From the NCBI RefSeq assembly GCF_036687315.1, contig NZ_CP144683.1:2178001-2242000 (forward strand): DNA of 64,000 bases, read 5' to 3'. The DNA is from Sphingopyxis sp. TUF1 (GTDB taxonomy: Bacteria > Pseudomonadota > Alphaproteobacteria > Sphingomonadales > Sphingomonadaceae). This document shows, one piece after another, positions 26,263-35,000 of this stretch. A program made the translations under genes and the position numbers. Numbering within the stretch: position 1 is the first letter of the stretch; each line of letters starts with the position of its first letter. The notes beneath the pieces were generated by a model. That model was not told the DNA's origin and did no database searches. It saw nothing but the letters and a program-made list of their open reading frames with translations.

Positions 26263-29067
26263 TCAGGGCAGGGGCTTGCCGTCGGCGTCGATGCGCTCCA
26301 CCGCCGGGAAGCGCGCGCGCAGCGCGTCGATCCATTGCGCCGCATCGCCCGCAACGATCAGCGTCGCGCGCTCGGCGCGGATATGCCGCGCCACTGCCGC
26401 GGCGACCTGTTCGGGTGCAGGCAGCGCCTCCACCGACTGTTCGGCCGCGAGCAGATCCAGCGGCGTGTCGTTGGCGACCAGCGCGGCCAGATAGGTGGCG
26501 AGGCCCGCCGCCCGCTCGGTCTGGTTCGACACGCCGTTCGCCAAAAAGGCGGCGCGTTCGGTGATCCGCGCGGCGTCCATCGGTTCGCGTCCCAGCCGCG
26601 CGAACTGGTCGAGCATCAGCCCCGCGACCTCGACCGCCGATTCATTCTTGGTCTGCGTCGCGCCCATCAGCAGCGCGGCGTCGCGGCGCAGATCGAAGAG
26701 GCTGCCCGCGCTGTAGCTCAATCCCCGCTTGGCGCGAATCTCCTGCGTCAGCCATCCCTGAAAGCCGCCCCCCAGCCGCGCATTGGCGAGGCGCAGCGCC
26801 AGCCAGTCCTTGTCGCTCCGCCCGGGGGTGGCGAGCGCCGCGATCACGGCGGTCTGAGCAGCGCCGGGCATGTCGATCGCGATGATCCGCGGCGCGGCGG
26901 CGGCGGTGGCGCGCGGACGGGGTGCCGGTTCGGAGCCGCCCGCTTTCCACGCACCAAAGGCCTGTTCGGCGATCCTGTATCCTTCGTCGGCGCCCAGTCC
27001 GCCGGAGACGATCAGCGTGGCCCGTTCGGGATGCCAGCCCTGCTGCGCGGCGACGATGCTGTCGCGGGTCACGGCGGCCAGGCTGTCTGCGGTCGGGACC
27101 GCGCCATAGGGGGTATCGCCGAACATGATCTGCGGCAGGGTGCGGACGACGTGCTGGATCGGTTGCTTGCGCGCAACGGCGATGCCCGAAACCTGCTGGC
27201 TTCGAATCCCGGTGAGCGCGTCTTCGGGAAATGCGGGGGCGATCGCAAGGTCGGCCAGAAGCCGCGCGGCGGCGGCGGCGTTGGCGGCGGGGACGTTGGC
27301 GGTAAAGACCGTCGCGTCGGCATCCGAACTGGCGGCGATCGTGCCGCCGAGCGCCGCCATGGCCGTGGCGATCTGATCGCCCGTTCGGCGGCCTGCTCCC
27401 TTGAGGGCAAGCGCCGCCGCCAGGTCGCCGCGGCCCGACTGTCCCGCGGGGTCGGCGGCATCGCCGCCGTCGATCACGAGCTTCAGCGACGCGAGCGGGA
27501 CGTCGGAGGATTTGGCGACGACGACGCGCAGACCGTTCGCAAGTCGCCGATCGGCGATTTGCGGCGGCTGCGTTGCGATCGCGGCGGCTGGGCCGGGGAT
27601 CGCCGCGCGTTCGGCAGCGTCGGCAATCGTCACCGGCGGTGCGCTGACCGGGGGAATGGTCGGGCCAAGCGCTGACAGATCGGGGGCGCGGTCGCCGGTG
27701 TAGCCCGCGGGCCGTTCGGCCTCGTCGCGGTAACGCAGCGTGATGCGGTGCGCTTCGCTCAGCCATTTTCGCGCGACGCGCTGGACATTGGCGGGCGTCA
27801 TCGCGCGGATCGCGGCGAGCCGCCGGTCGGCGAGATGCGGATCGCTTGCCAATATCGCGCCGCCGCCCAGTTCATAGGCCCGGCCGCGCGCGGTTTCGCG
27901 GCGCGCAAGCGCGTCGCCGAACAGGCCGTTCTTGGCGGCATCCAATTCGGCTGCCGATACCGGCGCATCGCGCAGGCGGGCGATTTCGGCCGCCAGCGCG
28001 GCTTCGGCGTCGGCGAGCGTACGATCCTTCGCCAGCGTGACGACCAGCGAAAAGGCGTGGCCGTCGCGCGCCGGCAGGTTGTAACTGGTGATCGCCGAGG
28101 CGAGCCCGCGCTCGTCGACCAGTCCGCGCCGCAGCCGCGCCGCCGCGCCGCGCGTGAGCAGCGCGTCGATCAGCTCGATTCCCGCCGCATCGGTATCGTC
28201 CGCAAAGGGCGCGCGCCACGAAAATGCGAGTGCGGGCAAGGGAACGCCAGGCGCATAGGCGTCGATCGTGCGCGCGGCGACCGGGCGGCCTTGCGCCGGA
28301 TCGCGCGGGATGGTGCCGGTGGGACGCGCGATCGATCCGATATAGCGATCGGCCCATTCGTCGAGCTGACGCGGATCGAAATTGCCCGATACGACGAAGA
28401 TCGCATTGTCGGGCCGGTAAAAGGCCTGATGAAAGGCGCGCACATCGGCGAGCGCCGCGCGGTCGAGGTCTTCGATCGAGCCGCCGATGGGCCGTCCATA
28501 AGGATGGCCGTCGAAGGTGAAGGCGGGAAGCAGCATATAGAGGATGCGGCCATAGGGTTGCGACAGGATGCGCTGGCGCAATTCCTCCTTCACGACCTCG
28601 CGTTCGGACTGGAGCCGCTGTTCGTCGACGACGAGGTTGCGCAGCCGCTCCCCCTCGATCCACAGCATCGCCTGAAGCTGATTGGCGGGGACGGTCATAT
28701 AATAGTCGGTATAGTCGAACAGCGTCGATGCATTGGTGCTGCCGCCGATTTCGGTCACCGCCTCGGTCACGGTGCCGGGCAGGTTGCGCGTCGTCTTGAA
28801 CATCAGATGTTCGAACAAATGGGCAAAGCCGCCGCGCCCCGGCGGATCGTCGCGCTGGCCGACGTCGTACCAGATGTTCATCGACACGGTCGCAGTGCCC
28901 GTGTCGCGGATGGCATAGAGGGTCGCACCGTTCGCGAGCGCGCGCTTGGTAAAATCGAGGCGCGGAACCTGAAGCAGCGACGGCGCGGCGGTCTCCGTTT
29001 CCGCAGCGGTCGCGGCGTGGGGCAACGGGCTGGCAGCAACCAGCAGGAGAGTCAGAACGCGACGCAT
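26263..29067 (-). CDS. Exported M16 family zinc peptidase (two-domain)
   Basis: 934 residues with a signal peptide. The N-terminal half has the inverted zinc motif HLFEH (His83, Glu86, His87) and the distal EREVVKEEL. The C-terminal half is a second M16-like domain without HxxEH, the normal active/inactive pairing. It degrades peptides in the periplasm. The start at 29067 is chosen from GAAGGAAG before the ATG and the signal peptide. It lies 32 bases after the amidohydrolase gene on the same strand, so the two are probably one transcript. Confidence 0.92.
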   Translation of the reverse strand: MRRVLTLLLVAASPLPHAATAAETETAAPSLLQVPRLDFTKRALANGATLYAIRDTGTATVSMNIWYDVGQRDDPPGRGGFAHLFEHLMFKTTRNLPGTVTEAVTEIGGSTNASTLFDYTDYYMTVPANQLQAMLWIEGERLRNLVVDEQRLQSEREVVKEELRQRILSQPYGRILYMLLPAFTFDGHPYGRPIGGSIEDLDRAALADVRAFHQAFYRPDNAIFVVSGNFDPRQLDEWADRYIGSIARPTGTIPRDPAQGRPVAARTIDAYAPGVPLPALAFSWRAPFADDTDAAGIELIDALLTRGAAARLRRGLVDERGLASAITSYNLPARDGHAFSLVVTLAKDRTLADAEAALAAEIARLRDAPVSAAELDAAKNGLFGDALARRETARGRAYELGGGAILASDPHLADRRLAAIRAMTPANVQRVARKWLSEAHRITLRYRDEAERPAGYTGDRAPDLSALGPTIPPVSAPPVTIADAAERAAIPGPAAAIATQPPQIADRRLANGLRVVVAKSSDVPLASLKLVIDGGDAADPAGQSGRGDLAAALALKGAGRRTGDQIATAMAALGGTIAASSDADATVFTANVPAANAAAAARLLADLAIAPAFPEDALTGIRSQQVSGIAVARKQPIQHVVRTLPQIMFGDTPYGAVPTADSLAAVTRDSIVAAQQGWHPERATLIVSGGLGADEGYRIAEQAFGAWKAGGSEPAPRPRATAAAAPRIIAIDMPGAAQTAVIAALATPGRSDKDWLALRLANARLGGGFQGWLTQEIRAKRGLSYSAGSLFDLRRDAALLMGATQTKNESAVEVAGLMLDQFARLGREPMDAARITERAAFLANGVSNQTERAAGLATYLAALVANDTPLDLLAAEQSVEALPAPEQVAAAVARHIRAERATLIVAGDAAQWIDALRARFPAVERIDADGKPLP

Positions 29068-29099
29068 CGATACTTCCTTCGGACACAGGTGGGGCGGCA

Positions 29100-30422
29100 T
29101 CAGCGCGCGCGGATCACGCGGCCTTTCTGCATGACGAACAGCGGGCGTTCGGTGGCGGCGATGTCGGCGATGGGATCGCCCGCGACCGCGACGATGTCGG
29201 CCTGTTTGCCCACCGCGATCGTGCCGACGTCGGCGTCGATGCCCATCAACCGCGCGGCGTTGCTGGTCCCCGCCAGCAACGCGGCACCAGGGCGCATTCC
29301 GGCCGCGACCATCAGGCGGAACTCCATCGCGTTGCGCCCATGCCCGTCGGGACGCACCGTTGCATCGGTGCCGAGTGCCACGGGCACGCCGATGCGCAGC
29401 GCGAGGCGAAACATGTCGCCGTGCGACGCCGCGGCGGTGCGCGCCTTGGCGGCGATATTGGCGGGATAGGTGTCGGCGTTCGACGCAACCCAGTCGAGCG
29501 CCATGAAAGTGGGGACGAGGAAGACGCCCTTTTCCTTCATCAGCGCCAGCGTCTCGGCGCTTAAAAAACTGCCATGCTCAATCGAATCGACGCCCGCCTC
29601 GATTGCGGTGCGCGCCGCCGTGTCGCCATGCGCGTGCGCGGCGACCTTGCGCCCCCACAGATGCGCTTCGCCGATCGCGGCGTCGAGTTCGGCGCGCGAG
29701 AGTTGCGGCACATCGACGGGGTCATAGGAAAGGACGCCGCCCGACGCGCAGACCTTGATCGTGTCGGCCCCCCATTTGATCTGGCTGCGCACCGCTTCGC
29801 GGCACTGGTCGGCGCCGGTGCACACGCCCTCGCTCGGGGTCAGCGGCGCGACACGGTGCGCGGGGTAGGGCGCGCGGTCGCAGCTTCCCCCCGTGGCGGT
29901 GATCGCATTGCCCGCGGCCTGAATGCGCGGCCCGTCGGTCAGGCCCGCCGCGATGGCGTTGCGCAGTCCGACGTCGATGAACTCGCGCCCGCCGACGTGA
30001 CGAACCGAGGTGAAGCCCGCCTCGAGCGTCCGCCGGGCATTGGCGGCGGCATAAAAGGCCATTTCGGTTGGATTGCGCATCAGCTCGTTGAGCGACTTGC
30101 GATAATAATTCGCATCGGGCTCCAGCGTCAGGTGCGAATGGACGTCGATAAATCCGGGGAGCAGGGTCGCATCGCCCAGGTCGATGGTCCGCGCGGCCGG
30201 CGGGATCTCTGCCTTGCTGCCCACGCCGACGATACGGCCGCCGCGCACGACCACGACTGCGTCGCCGCGCAGCCGCTCGCTGGTGCCGTCGAACAGCCGT
30301 GCCGCGCGTAGCACGATCGTCTCTTCGCCATCCGCCGCCAGTCCCGATGGCGCCGCGCCCGCACACAGCAGCGCCGCGGCAAGACAGGCGATGCGCGCGA
30401 GCTTGTGAATGGACTGCAACAT
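29100..30422 (-). CDS. Exported amidohydrolase, imidazolonepropionase/prolidase-like
   Basis: 440 residues with a signal peptide. Ligands are GFIDVHSHL (His95, His97), a carbamylated-Lys candidate in DTIKVCASGG, AAHAHGDTA, SIEHGSF and GTDAT. This is the Xaa-Pro dipeptidase/Sgx9260-like branch, which hydrolyses N-acyl or prolyl dipeptides. It resembles the gene at 62247-63569 in length and motif order. A GGGGGCGG purine stretch precedes the ATG. It is divergent from the DapA-family gene and likely co-transcribed with the M16 peptidase. Confidence 0.9.
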   Translation of the reverse strand: MLQSIHKLARIACLAAALLCAGAAPSGLAADGEETIVLRAARLFDGTSERLRGDAVVVVRGGRIVGVGSKAEIPPAARTIDLGDATLLPGFIDVHSHLTLEPDANYYRKSLNELMRNPTEMAFYAAANARRTLEAGFTSVRHVGGREFIDVGLRNAIAAGLTDGPRIQAAGNAITATGGSCDRAPYPAHRVAPLTPSEGVCTGADQCREAVRSQIKWGADTIKVCASGGVLSYDPVDVPQLSRAELDAAIGEAHLWGRKVAAHAHGDTAARTAIEAGVDSIEHGSFLSAETLALMKEKGVFLVPTFMALDWVASNADTYPANIAAKARTAAASHGDMFRLALRIGVPVALGTDATVRPDGHGRNAMEFRLMVAAGMRPGAALLAGTSNAARLMGIDADVGTIAVGKQADIVAVAGDPIADIAATERPLFVMQKGRVIRAR

Positions 30423-30486
30423 TCCGCCCCCTTTGCACCCGAAAAATCAGTGGTGCTTTTGACATTACGAGGGGCCGGCATCCCAA

Positions 30487-30509
30487 ATCCGCCACTCCGA
30501 ATGGCGGAT
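30487..30509. promoter_or_regulatory. Palindrome ATCCGCCA-N7-TGGCGGAT, divergent promoter
   Basis: ATCCGCCA at 30487-30494 and TGGCGGAT at 30502-30509 form a perfect palindrome between the amidohydrolase (30422) and DapA-family (30564) starts. The same arms occur at 20122 and 20153. It is a probable operator for an unidentified regulator of the island. Confidence 0.55.
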
Positions 30510-30563
30510 CGGCCCGTCCCCGCCCATCGTTCCCGATGCCGCTCAGAACAAAGGAAGCCTATC

Positions 30564-31487
30564 ATGTCCAAAAGCCGCGTCGAAGGATCGTTTGTCGCCA
30601 GCGTCACCCCGTTCGACGATCGGGGCGCGATCGACTTTGGCGCGTGGCGGACATTGATCGACCATCAGCATCGCCACGGCACGAGCGCCATCCTGTTCAT
30701 GGGATCGACCGGCGAGCCGACCTTGTTGTCGCCCGAGGAAAAGAAGCAGGTGATCGTCGAAACGGCGAAGATGCGCCCCGACGGCATGGCGTTTTTCTAT
30801 GGCTGTTCGGGCGCCCATGCCGAAAAGGTGATCGACAATGTCCGCTTTGCCGCCGCCAACGGCGCCGATGGCGCGATCATCGCGGCACCGCCCTATATCT
30901 GCGCGTCTGAGGCGGATATCGAGGCCTTCTATCTGGAGGTCGCCGACGCGGTCGAGCTGCCGATCGGTATCTACAACAACCCGCCGCGGGTAAAGACCGA
31001 CCTGCACTGGGACGCGTTGCTCCGCCTGTTCCGCCATCCCAATATCGTCATCCACAAGGAATCGACCGGCCGCGTCGCGCAGGTAGCGCAGATATTGGCG
31101 GCGGCGCCCGACGTTTCGGTCATGTGCTGCGATTCGCCCAATCTGGGGCTGGTCGTGCCGACGATGGCGCTGGGCGGGCACGGCACCGCCAATATGGGCG
31201 GCAACATGGCGCCGGCCGAGATGGCGGCGATATCGCAGCCCTGGACCGAGGCGGCGGACGCGGATCGGTTTCGCCGCGAATATCTAAGCCTGCTGCCTTT
31301 GCTCCATTTTCACTATTCGGCGATCAACCCCGTTGCGATCAAGTCGCTGATGCGCGCGTGCGGATTGCCCGTCGGATCGCTGCGCAAGCCGCTTCGCGAA
31401 CTGGACGGCGACGCGCTGGCAGCCGGTCTGCGCATCGTTCGCGATCTGGGTCTCGACATAAAATATGGGTACAGACTTCGCTCATGA
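30564..31487 (+). CDS. Dihydrodipicolinate synthase/N-acetylneuraminate lyase family protein
   Basis: 307 residues. It is a class I aldolase-type barrel: GSTGEPTLLS (48-57), PPYICAS (Tyr111), GIYNNPP (Tyr137) and the Schiff-base Lys165 in VIHKEST. It may act on pyruvate or an oxo-acid product. The context of amidohydrolases and peptidases argues for a catabolic lyase rather than the lysine pathway DapA. AAGGAAG lies six bases before the ATG. Confidence 0.88.
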   Translation: MSKSRVEGSFVASVTPFDDRGAIDFGAWRTLIDHQHRHGTSAILFMGSTGEPTLLSPEEKKQVIVETAKMRPDGMAFFYGCSGAHAEKVIDNVRFAAANGADGAIIAAPPYICASEADIEAFYLEVADAVELPIGIYNNPPRVKTDLHWDALLRLFRHPNIVIHKESTGRVAQVAQILAAAPDVSVMCCDSPNLGLVVPTMALGGHGTANMGGNMAPAEMAAISQPWTEAADADRFRREYLSLLPLLHFHYSAINPVAIKSLMRACGLPVGSLRKPLRELDGDALAAGLRIVRDLGLDIKYGYRLRS

Positions 31488-31685
31488 ACGGCGGGCCGCT
31501 CCCCCTCCGTCCGACGCGTCCAATTATCCCCGCGCGACTTAACCTAGGTTTGAAGACAATTGTTTCGGCTCGACTAAACCGGGCAGGCTGCGGCGAGGGC
31601 GATGTGCTGCGACCCACGCATGGCCTCGTCGCAGCAACTCATTCGCTCCGTCAGAGGGCGGCCGCCCGTCCGCGACCTCCACGCG
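31488..31685. other. Intergenic stretch, no gene seen
   Basis: This gap lies between two convergent genes (30564-31487 and 31686-31973). I see no convincing hairpin with a T-run, no RNA gene and no supported ORF. Confidence 0.5.
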
Positions 31686-31973
31686 TCACGATTGCGGCAC
31701 TACGCCGCCCGGATTGGTCATGATGCCGCCATTCTCGCGCACATGATTGGCATCAACGGCAAGCACGATGACCGCGCAGCTGAGGCTGCCATCTTCCTTG
31801 GTGACGGTGATGCGAAGTTCGTCGTCGCATCCGACAATGTCGGGATTATCGCACAGGAGGCCGCCGCCGTAACGGACCGCTTCCCGCCGGGCTGCATCGT
31901 CGTCGGGCAACTCGTGCCCGATCCGGTCGATGTCCTGCGTTCCGTCGCAGGTGTGGAAATAATAGCGCGGCAT
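31686..31973 (-). CDS. DUF6894-like small protein
   Basis: 95 residues starting MPRYYFHTCDGTQDIDRIGHELP, the recognisable opening of the small DUF6894 family of alphaproteobacteria. The function is unknown. AAGGAG ten bases before the ATG at 31973 sets the start; the longer frame to 32015 overlaps the Crp gene. It lies 38 bases downstream of the Crp/Fnr gene on the same strand. Confidence 0.75.
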   Translation of the reverse strand: MPRYYFHTCDGTQDIDRIGHELPDDDAARREAVRYGGGLLCDNPDIVGCDDELRITVTKEDGSLSCAVIVLAVDANHVRENGGIMTNPGGVVPQS

Positions 31974-32011
31974 TGGGGAACAGCTCCTTGACGGTTGGGT
32001 CTTCCCTGCCA

Positions 32012-32797
32012 TCAACCCTCCGCACCATTGTTTCGATGCAGGTAAATGTCCGAAAATTCGGCGATTTGCCGCAACGTTCGAATATCGCCGACCGTCAGGC
32101 GGCGATTGACGCGCTTTACCGCCCCCCTGTCCTCGAGAACTTTGATCGTTCGGTTGATGTGGACGGGTGTCAGTCCCAGCAGGTCGGCCAATTGTTCCTG
32201 CGTCAACGGCACCTCGAAACTTTCAAGATTTTCGCCGGAAATTTGCCCCACCCGGTAGTGAAGCTCGCAGAGCAGATGGGCGAGACGCGCCAACGCGTTG
32301 CGGCGTCCGATATTGAGCAGCCACTCGCGCCCGATCGAGGCTTCGATCAGAACGTCGACGAACACGGCCCGCGCGAGCGAGGGGCGCGGTGCAACCAGGC
32401 GTTCCAGATCCTGGAGCGAGAATATCGCCAGTTCGACTTTGGTGAGGGCCTGAAGATTATGGTCCGCACGGTCGAGGTAGAGCGACTGGAAATCGAGCGG
32501 GTCGCCCGGGATCTTGAGCGCGACAATCTGTCGCCCGCCATCGGCGGATGTTTTTTGCCGGTAGGCAAAGCCCGACAGGATGACGGGGCAGATCCGGGCG
32601 CGTTCACCCTCGTTCAGGATATAGGCATTGGGTTCGAGCGTACGGAGGCTGAAGGGCAACGCAGCGATCGCCGCCTGATCATCGGTCGAAATGCGGCTGT
32701 GGCTCAGCAGCTTGCGGACGAAAATTCCGAGGCGGCCCTCCATCACCGCACGCGATCGGGCGCTTGTCCAGCGCATACCATGACCGTCATCATCCAT
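32012..32797 (-). CDS. Crp/Fnr family transcriptional regulator
   Basis: About 261 residues. A cyclic-nucleotide-binding-like beta roll (LRTLEPNAYILNEGERAR, then ALKIPGDPLDFQSLYL) is followed by a long helix and the Crp helix-turn-helix LTQEQLADLLGLTPVHINRTI. No Fnr-type Cys cluster is seen, so it is not an oxygen-sensing FeS protein. The start is uncertain: the ATG at 32797 follows a GGGGGAG stretch; 32833 and 32743 are alternatives. Confidence 0.88.
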   Translation of the reverse strand: MDDDGHGMRWTSARSRAVMEGRLGIFVRKLLSHSRISTDDQAAIAALPFSLRTLEPNAYILNEGERARICPVILSGFAYRQKTSADGGRQIVALKIPGDPLDFQSLYLDRADHNLQALTKVELAIFSLQDLERLVAPRPSLARAVFVDVLIEASIGREWLLNIGRRNALARLAHLLCELHYRVGQISGENLESFEVPLTQEQLADLLGLTPVHINRTIKVLEDRGAVKRVNRRLTVGDIRTLRQIAEFSDIYLHRNNGAEG

Positions 32798-32987
32798 GCG
32801 TATCGATGCTCCCCCTGCGTCAGTCGTCGTCATCAGAACAGCGGCCCCGGCCGCGGGTTCCGCAAGTATCGGCTTTTTGGCCTGAGCTCTCCTCCGATCG
32901 CTGCAACATGGATCAAGTCCCCGGCGCGCCCGCCCTGCTACCCGTTTCGCAAGCCGATGCTTCGGAAGATATCAGGAGTATAGCCGG

Positions 32988-33251
32988 ATGACGATATGCA
33001 ACGAAGACCCGATATGGGCGGCCGTCCTCGCGGCGGAAGATGCGTTCGGCGAAGCGGCCGAGGATCATGCCAGAGCCGAAGCCGCGCGCGCGAGCGCAGC
33101 GGGTGATTCTCACCAAGCGGCGATATGGGATGCGGCGGCGCAGATGCTGCACAATCTCCACACGATCAACCAGACCTGGGCGCGTCCGCGCGCCAGTCTG
33201 CTGCCGCGCATCGAACCCCACCTGCCGGGGGAGGCGGATGCCGTCGGCTAG
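32988..33251 (+). CDS. Small hypothetical protein
   Basis: 87 residues, Ala-rich and helical, with many acidic residues in the first half (EDAFGEAAEDHARAEAARAS). AGGAG lies ten bases before the ATG, supporting translation. I do not recognise a family. It is divergent from the Crp gene and convergent with the TetR gene. Confidence 0.6.
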   Translation: MTICNEDPIWAAVLAAEDAFGEAAEDHARAEAARASAAGDSHQAAIWDAAAQMLHNLHTINQTWARPRASLLPRIEPHLPGEADAVG

Positions 33252-33286
33252 CGCCTGCGGGGGGCGATTTTGGCAATGACACCTGG

Positions 33287-33847
33287 TCATTTGGCGGCGC
33301 CGGGGCTGCCATCGGGCCAGAGCGACCGGGCAAGCGCCGCGTCGAGCTTGCGCCGAAAGCCCTCATCCGCGTCGGGAAACACGATCTGAAGGCCGACAAA
33401 GAAGCAGTGCTGGATATTGGCACGCTCCCGACTTTCTTCCTCGCTCAGCCCCAGCGTCAGAAATTGCTGGACGAGAAAGGCAATCCGTCGCTCGTCGGAC
33501 GCGCGGACGACGGCATCGACGCGGTCGTCGCTTTGAGCGAGCCGGCGTATCTGCCGTTCCAGACCGTGGTCCAATCGGCTCGCGAACCGGGCAAGCGCCT
33601 TTCGGACGGCTTCGACACTGCCCTCTTTTTCGATTTCGGCGATGGGGTCGACCGTTGCGGTGCGGAGCCATTCGTCGGCAAGCGCGCCGATATAGTCGGG
33701 AAGGTCGGAGAAATGATGGTAGAACGACCCTTTCGTCCGTCCGGCGGCGCTGGCGAGCGCGTCGATCCGCAGCGCGGCAGGGCCCGATTCGCGCAGCCGC
33801 GCCAGCCCGAGCGCGATCCAGTCGTTGCGGCTGAATTGCTTGGCCAT
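33287..33847 (-). CDS. TetR/AcrR family transcriptional repressor
   Basis: 186 residues with an N-terminal helix-turn-helix (LRIDALASAAGRTKGSFYHHF) typical of TetR regulators. The helical ligand-binding part follows. GGGGGAA lies eight bases before the ATG. It is divergent from the YciI-like gene at 33959, and a 19-base palindrome lies in between, so it most probably represses that gene and perhaps itself. The ligand is unknown. Confidence 0.92.
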   Translation of the reverse strand: MAKQFSRNDWIALGLARLRESGPAALRIDALASAAGRTKGSFYHHFSDLPDYIGALADEWLRTATVDPIAEIEKEGSVEAVRKALARFASRLDHGLERQIRRLAQSDDRVDAVVRASDERRIAFLVQQFLTLGLSEEESRERANIQHCFFVGLQIVFPDADEGFRRKLDAALARSLWPDGSPGAAK

Positions 33848-33895
33848 CCCGTTTTTCCCCCACCGCTTTATCTATTATCGCCATCGCATCGCTGT

Positions 33896-33922
33896 TTGAC
33901 ATACCATACCGTATGGTATTAT
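33896..33922 (+). promoter_or_regulatory. Promoter with embedded TetR operator
   Basis: TTGACA (33896-33901) and TATTAT (33917-33922) form a likely promoter for the YciI-like gene, with a 15-base spacer. The palindrome ATACCATAC-C-GTATGGTAT (33901-33919) fills the spacer, so bound repressor would exclude RNA polymerase. Confidence 0.7.
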
Positions 33923-33958
33923 CGATTTCCCGTTTAACGCGAAGCGAGATCAGTCCTT

Positions 33959-34393
33959 ATGAAAACTATCCGATTTATCAAAGCAGCGTTCGCATCGGCG
34001 ATGGCTGTGGCATTGCTTCCGCACGCAGCTGCCGCGAACCCGGCGGCGGACGGTAAAGCCGCGCAACGGGCCGGTCGGACCTATTTCGCCATCATTTATG
34101 ATCCCGGCCCCGAGTGGAAGCGCGGTGAGCCGCTGTCGGCGCAAGGGCTGGGCGATCACGGACGATATATGCGGCAGCTGGCGCAGGACGGCGTAATCAT
34201 CCTCGCCGGACCTCTGAGCACGTCCGAAGGCGGCCTGGTGATCCTTGTCGCGGGCAATCTGGACGAGGCAGCCGCGATCATGGCGCAAGATCCCGCCGTT
34301 ATTCAAGGCAAATTCGTAGGAAGGGTGAGCGAATGGCGCCCCGGGATCGATCCTAAAAAGCTGCTCCGGCCGGGCGAGGCGGCGGCGCGTTAG
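33959..34393 (+). CDS. Exported YciI-like (YCII domain) protein
   Basis: 144 residues. A signal peptide (IRFIKAAFASAMAVALLPHAAA) precedes a YCII-type domain: YFAIIYDPGPEW, DHGRYMRQLAQDGVIILAGPL and AAAIMAQDPAVIQGKF. YCII proteins are small, often lyase- or dehydrogenase-like; an exported form is less usual. It is controlled by the divergent TetR gene through the operator at 33901-33919. The RBS is weak. Confidence 0.8.
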   Translation: MKTIRFIKAAFASAMAVALLPHAAAANPAADGKAAQRAGRTYFAIIYDPGPEWKRGEPLSAQGLGDHGRYMRQLAQDGVIILAGPLSTSEGGLVILVAGNLDEAAAIMAQDPAVIQGKFVGRVSEWRPGIDPKKLLRPGEAAAR

Positions 34394-34401
34394 GCCGGAT
34401 C

Positions 34402-34440
34402 GCGTCAGGCAGCGGCGTCATATTCACCGCCGCCTGACGC
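34402..34440 (+). terminator. Hairpin after the YciI-like gene
   Basis: GCGTCAGGC (34402-34410) pairs with GCCTGACGC at the end of the element, with further inner CGGCG/CGCCG pairing. No T-run follows, so it may be a transcript-end stabiliser rather than a classical terminator. Confidence 0.4.
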
Positions 34441-34599
34441 AGCATGGAGGCCAAAGCTGGGACAGACTCCGATGCTGCGCAGATCGGCGCGGCAAGCCAC
34501 TTATTGGGGGTAACAGGCCCCGACCGCTCGCAGTGCCGTGCAAAAAATACCCGGATGCCCGATGGAATCGGACGATAACCGATTGCGGCAGAGGGGTGA

Positions 34600-34686
34600 T
34601 GGTGCGGTCGAGAAGACTCGAACTTCCACGGCCTTTCGGCCACAACGACCTCAACGTTGCGCGTCTACCAGTTCCGCCACGACCGC
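34600..34686 (-). tRNA. tRNA-Leu (GAG)
   Basis: Read on the minus strand it gives a seven-pair acceptor stem (GCGGTCG/CGACCGC), a D arm, an anticodon stem CAACG/CGTTG with loop TTGAGGT (anticodon GAG), a long variable arm (GGCCGAAAGGCC) as in class II tRNAs, a T arm (GGAAG/CTTCT), discriminator A and an encoded CCA. It decodes CUC/CUU leucine codons. Confidence 0.95.
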
Positions 34687-34818
34687 ACATCATGATGGTC
34701 CGGACGGGTCCGGTACCAGGTAGGAGCGGGCGCCTAGCAAAGCTTGCCGGGCGATGCAAGCGAGCTTCGCGGCTTTTATTTTCGCGCGTGCTGAGGCGCG
34801 GCGCGTAGGTCTGCCGCG

Positions 34819-34880
34819 CTGTCATCAAACCGACTCCGAAGAGTCACGCAACTGTCACCGCTCTGGCGTCAGACCGTCAT
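34819..34880 (+). promoter_or_regulatory. PhoB-type direct-repeat array (Pho box)
   Basis: Six heptamers recur exactly every 11 bases: CTGTCAT (34819), CCGACTC, GAGTCAC, CTGTCAC (34852), CTGGCGT and CCGTCAT (34874). The Escherichia coli PhoB half-site is CTGTCAT/C with a four-base spacer, the same geometry. It lies about 120 bases before the lipoprotein gene at 35001 and would activate it under phosphate starvation. Confidence 0.7.
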
Positions 34881-35000
34881 CGAATCATCCTAGTGGCGAC
34901 GTCACCGGGGGCGAGGGGCAGTTTCGCTCGCCTGCGGCCTATTTTTCATCAGGGGCGCTGCTCAACCAGATTGGCGCGCACACCGGGAACGGAGATTTTC

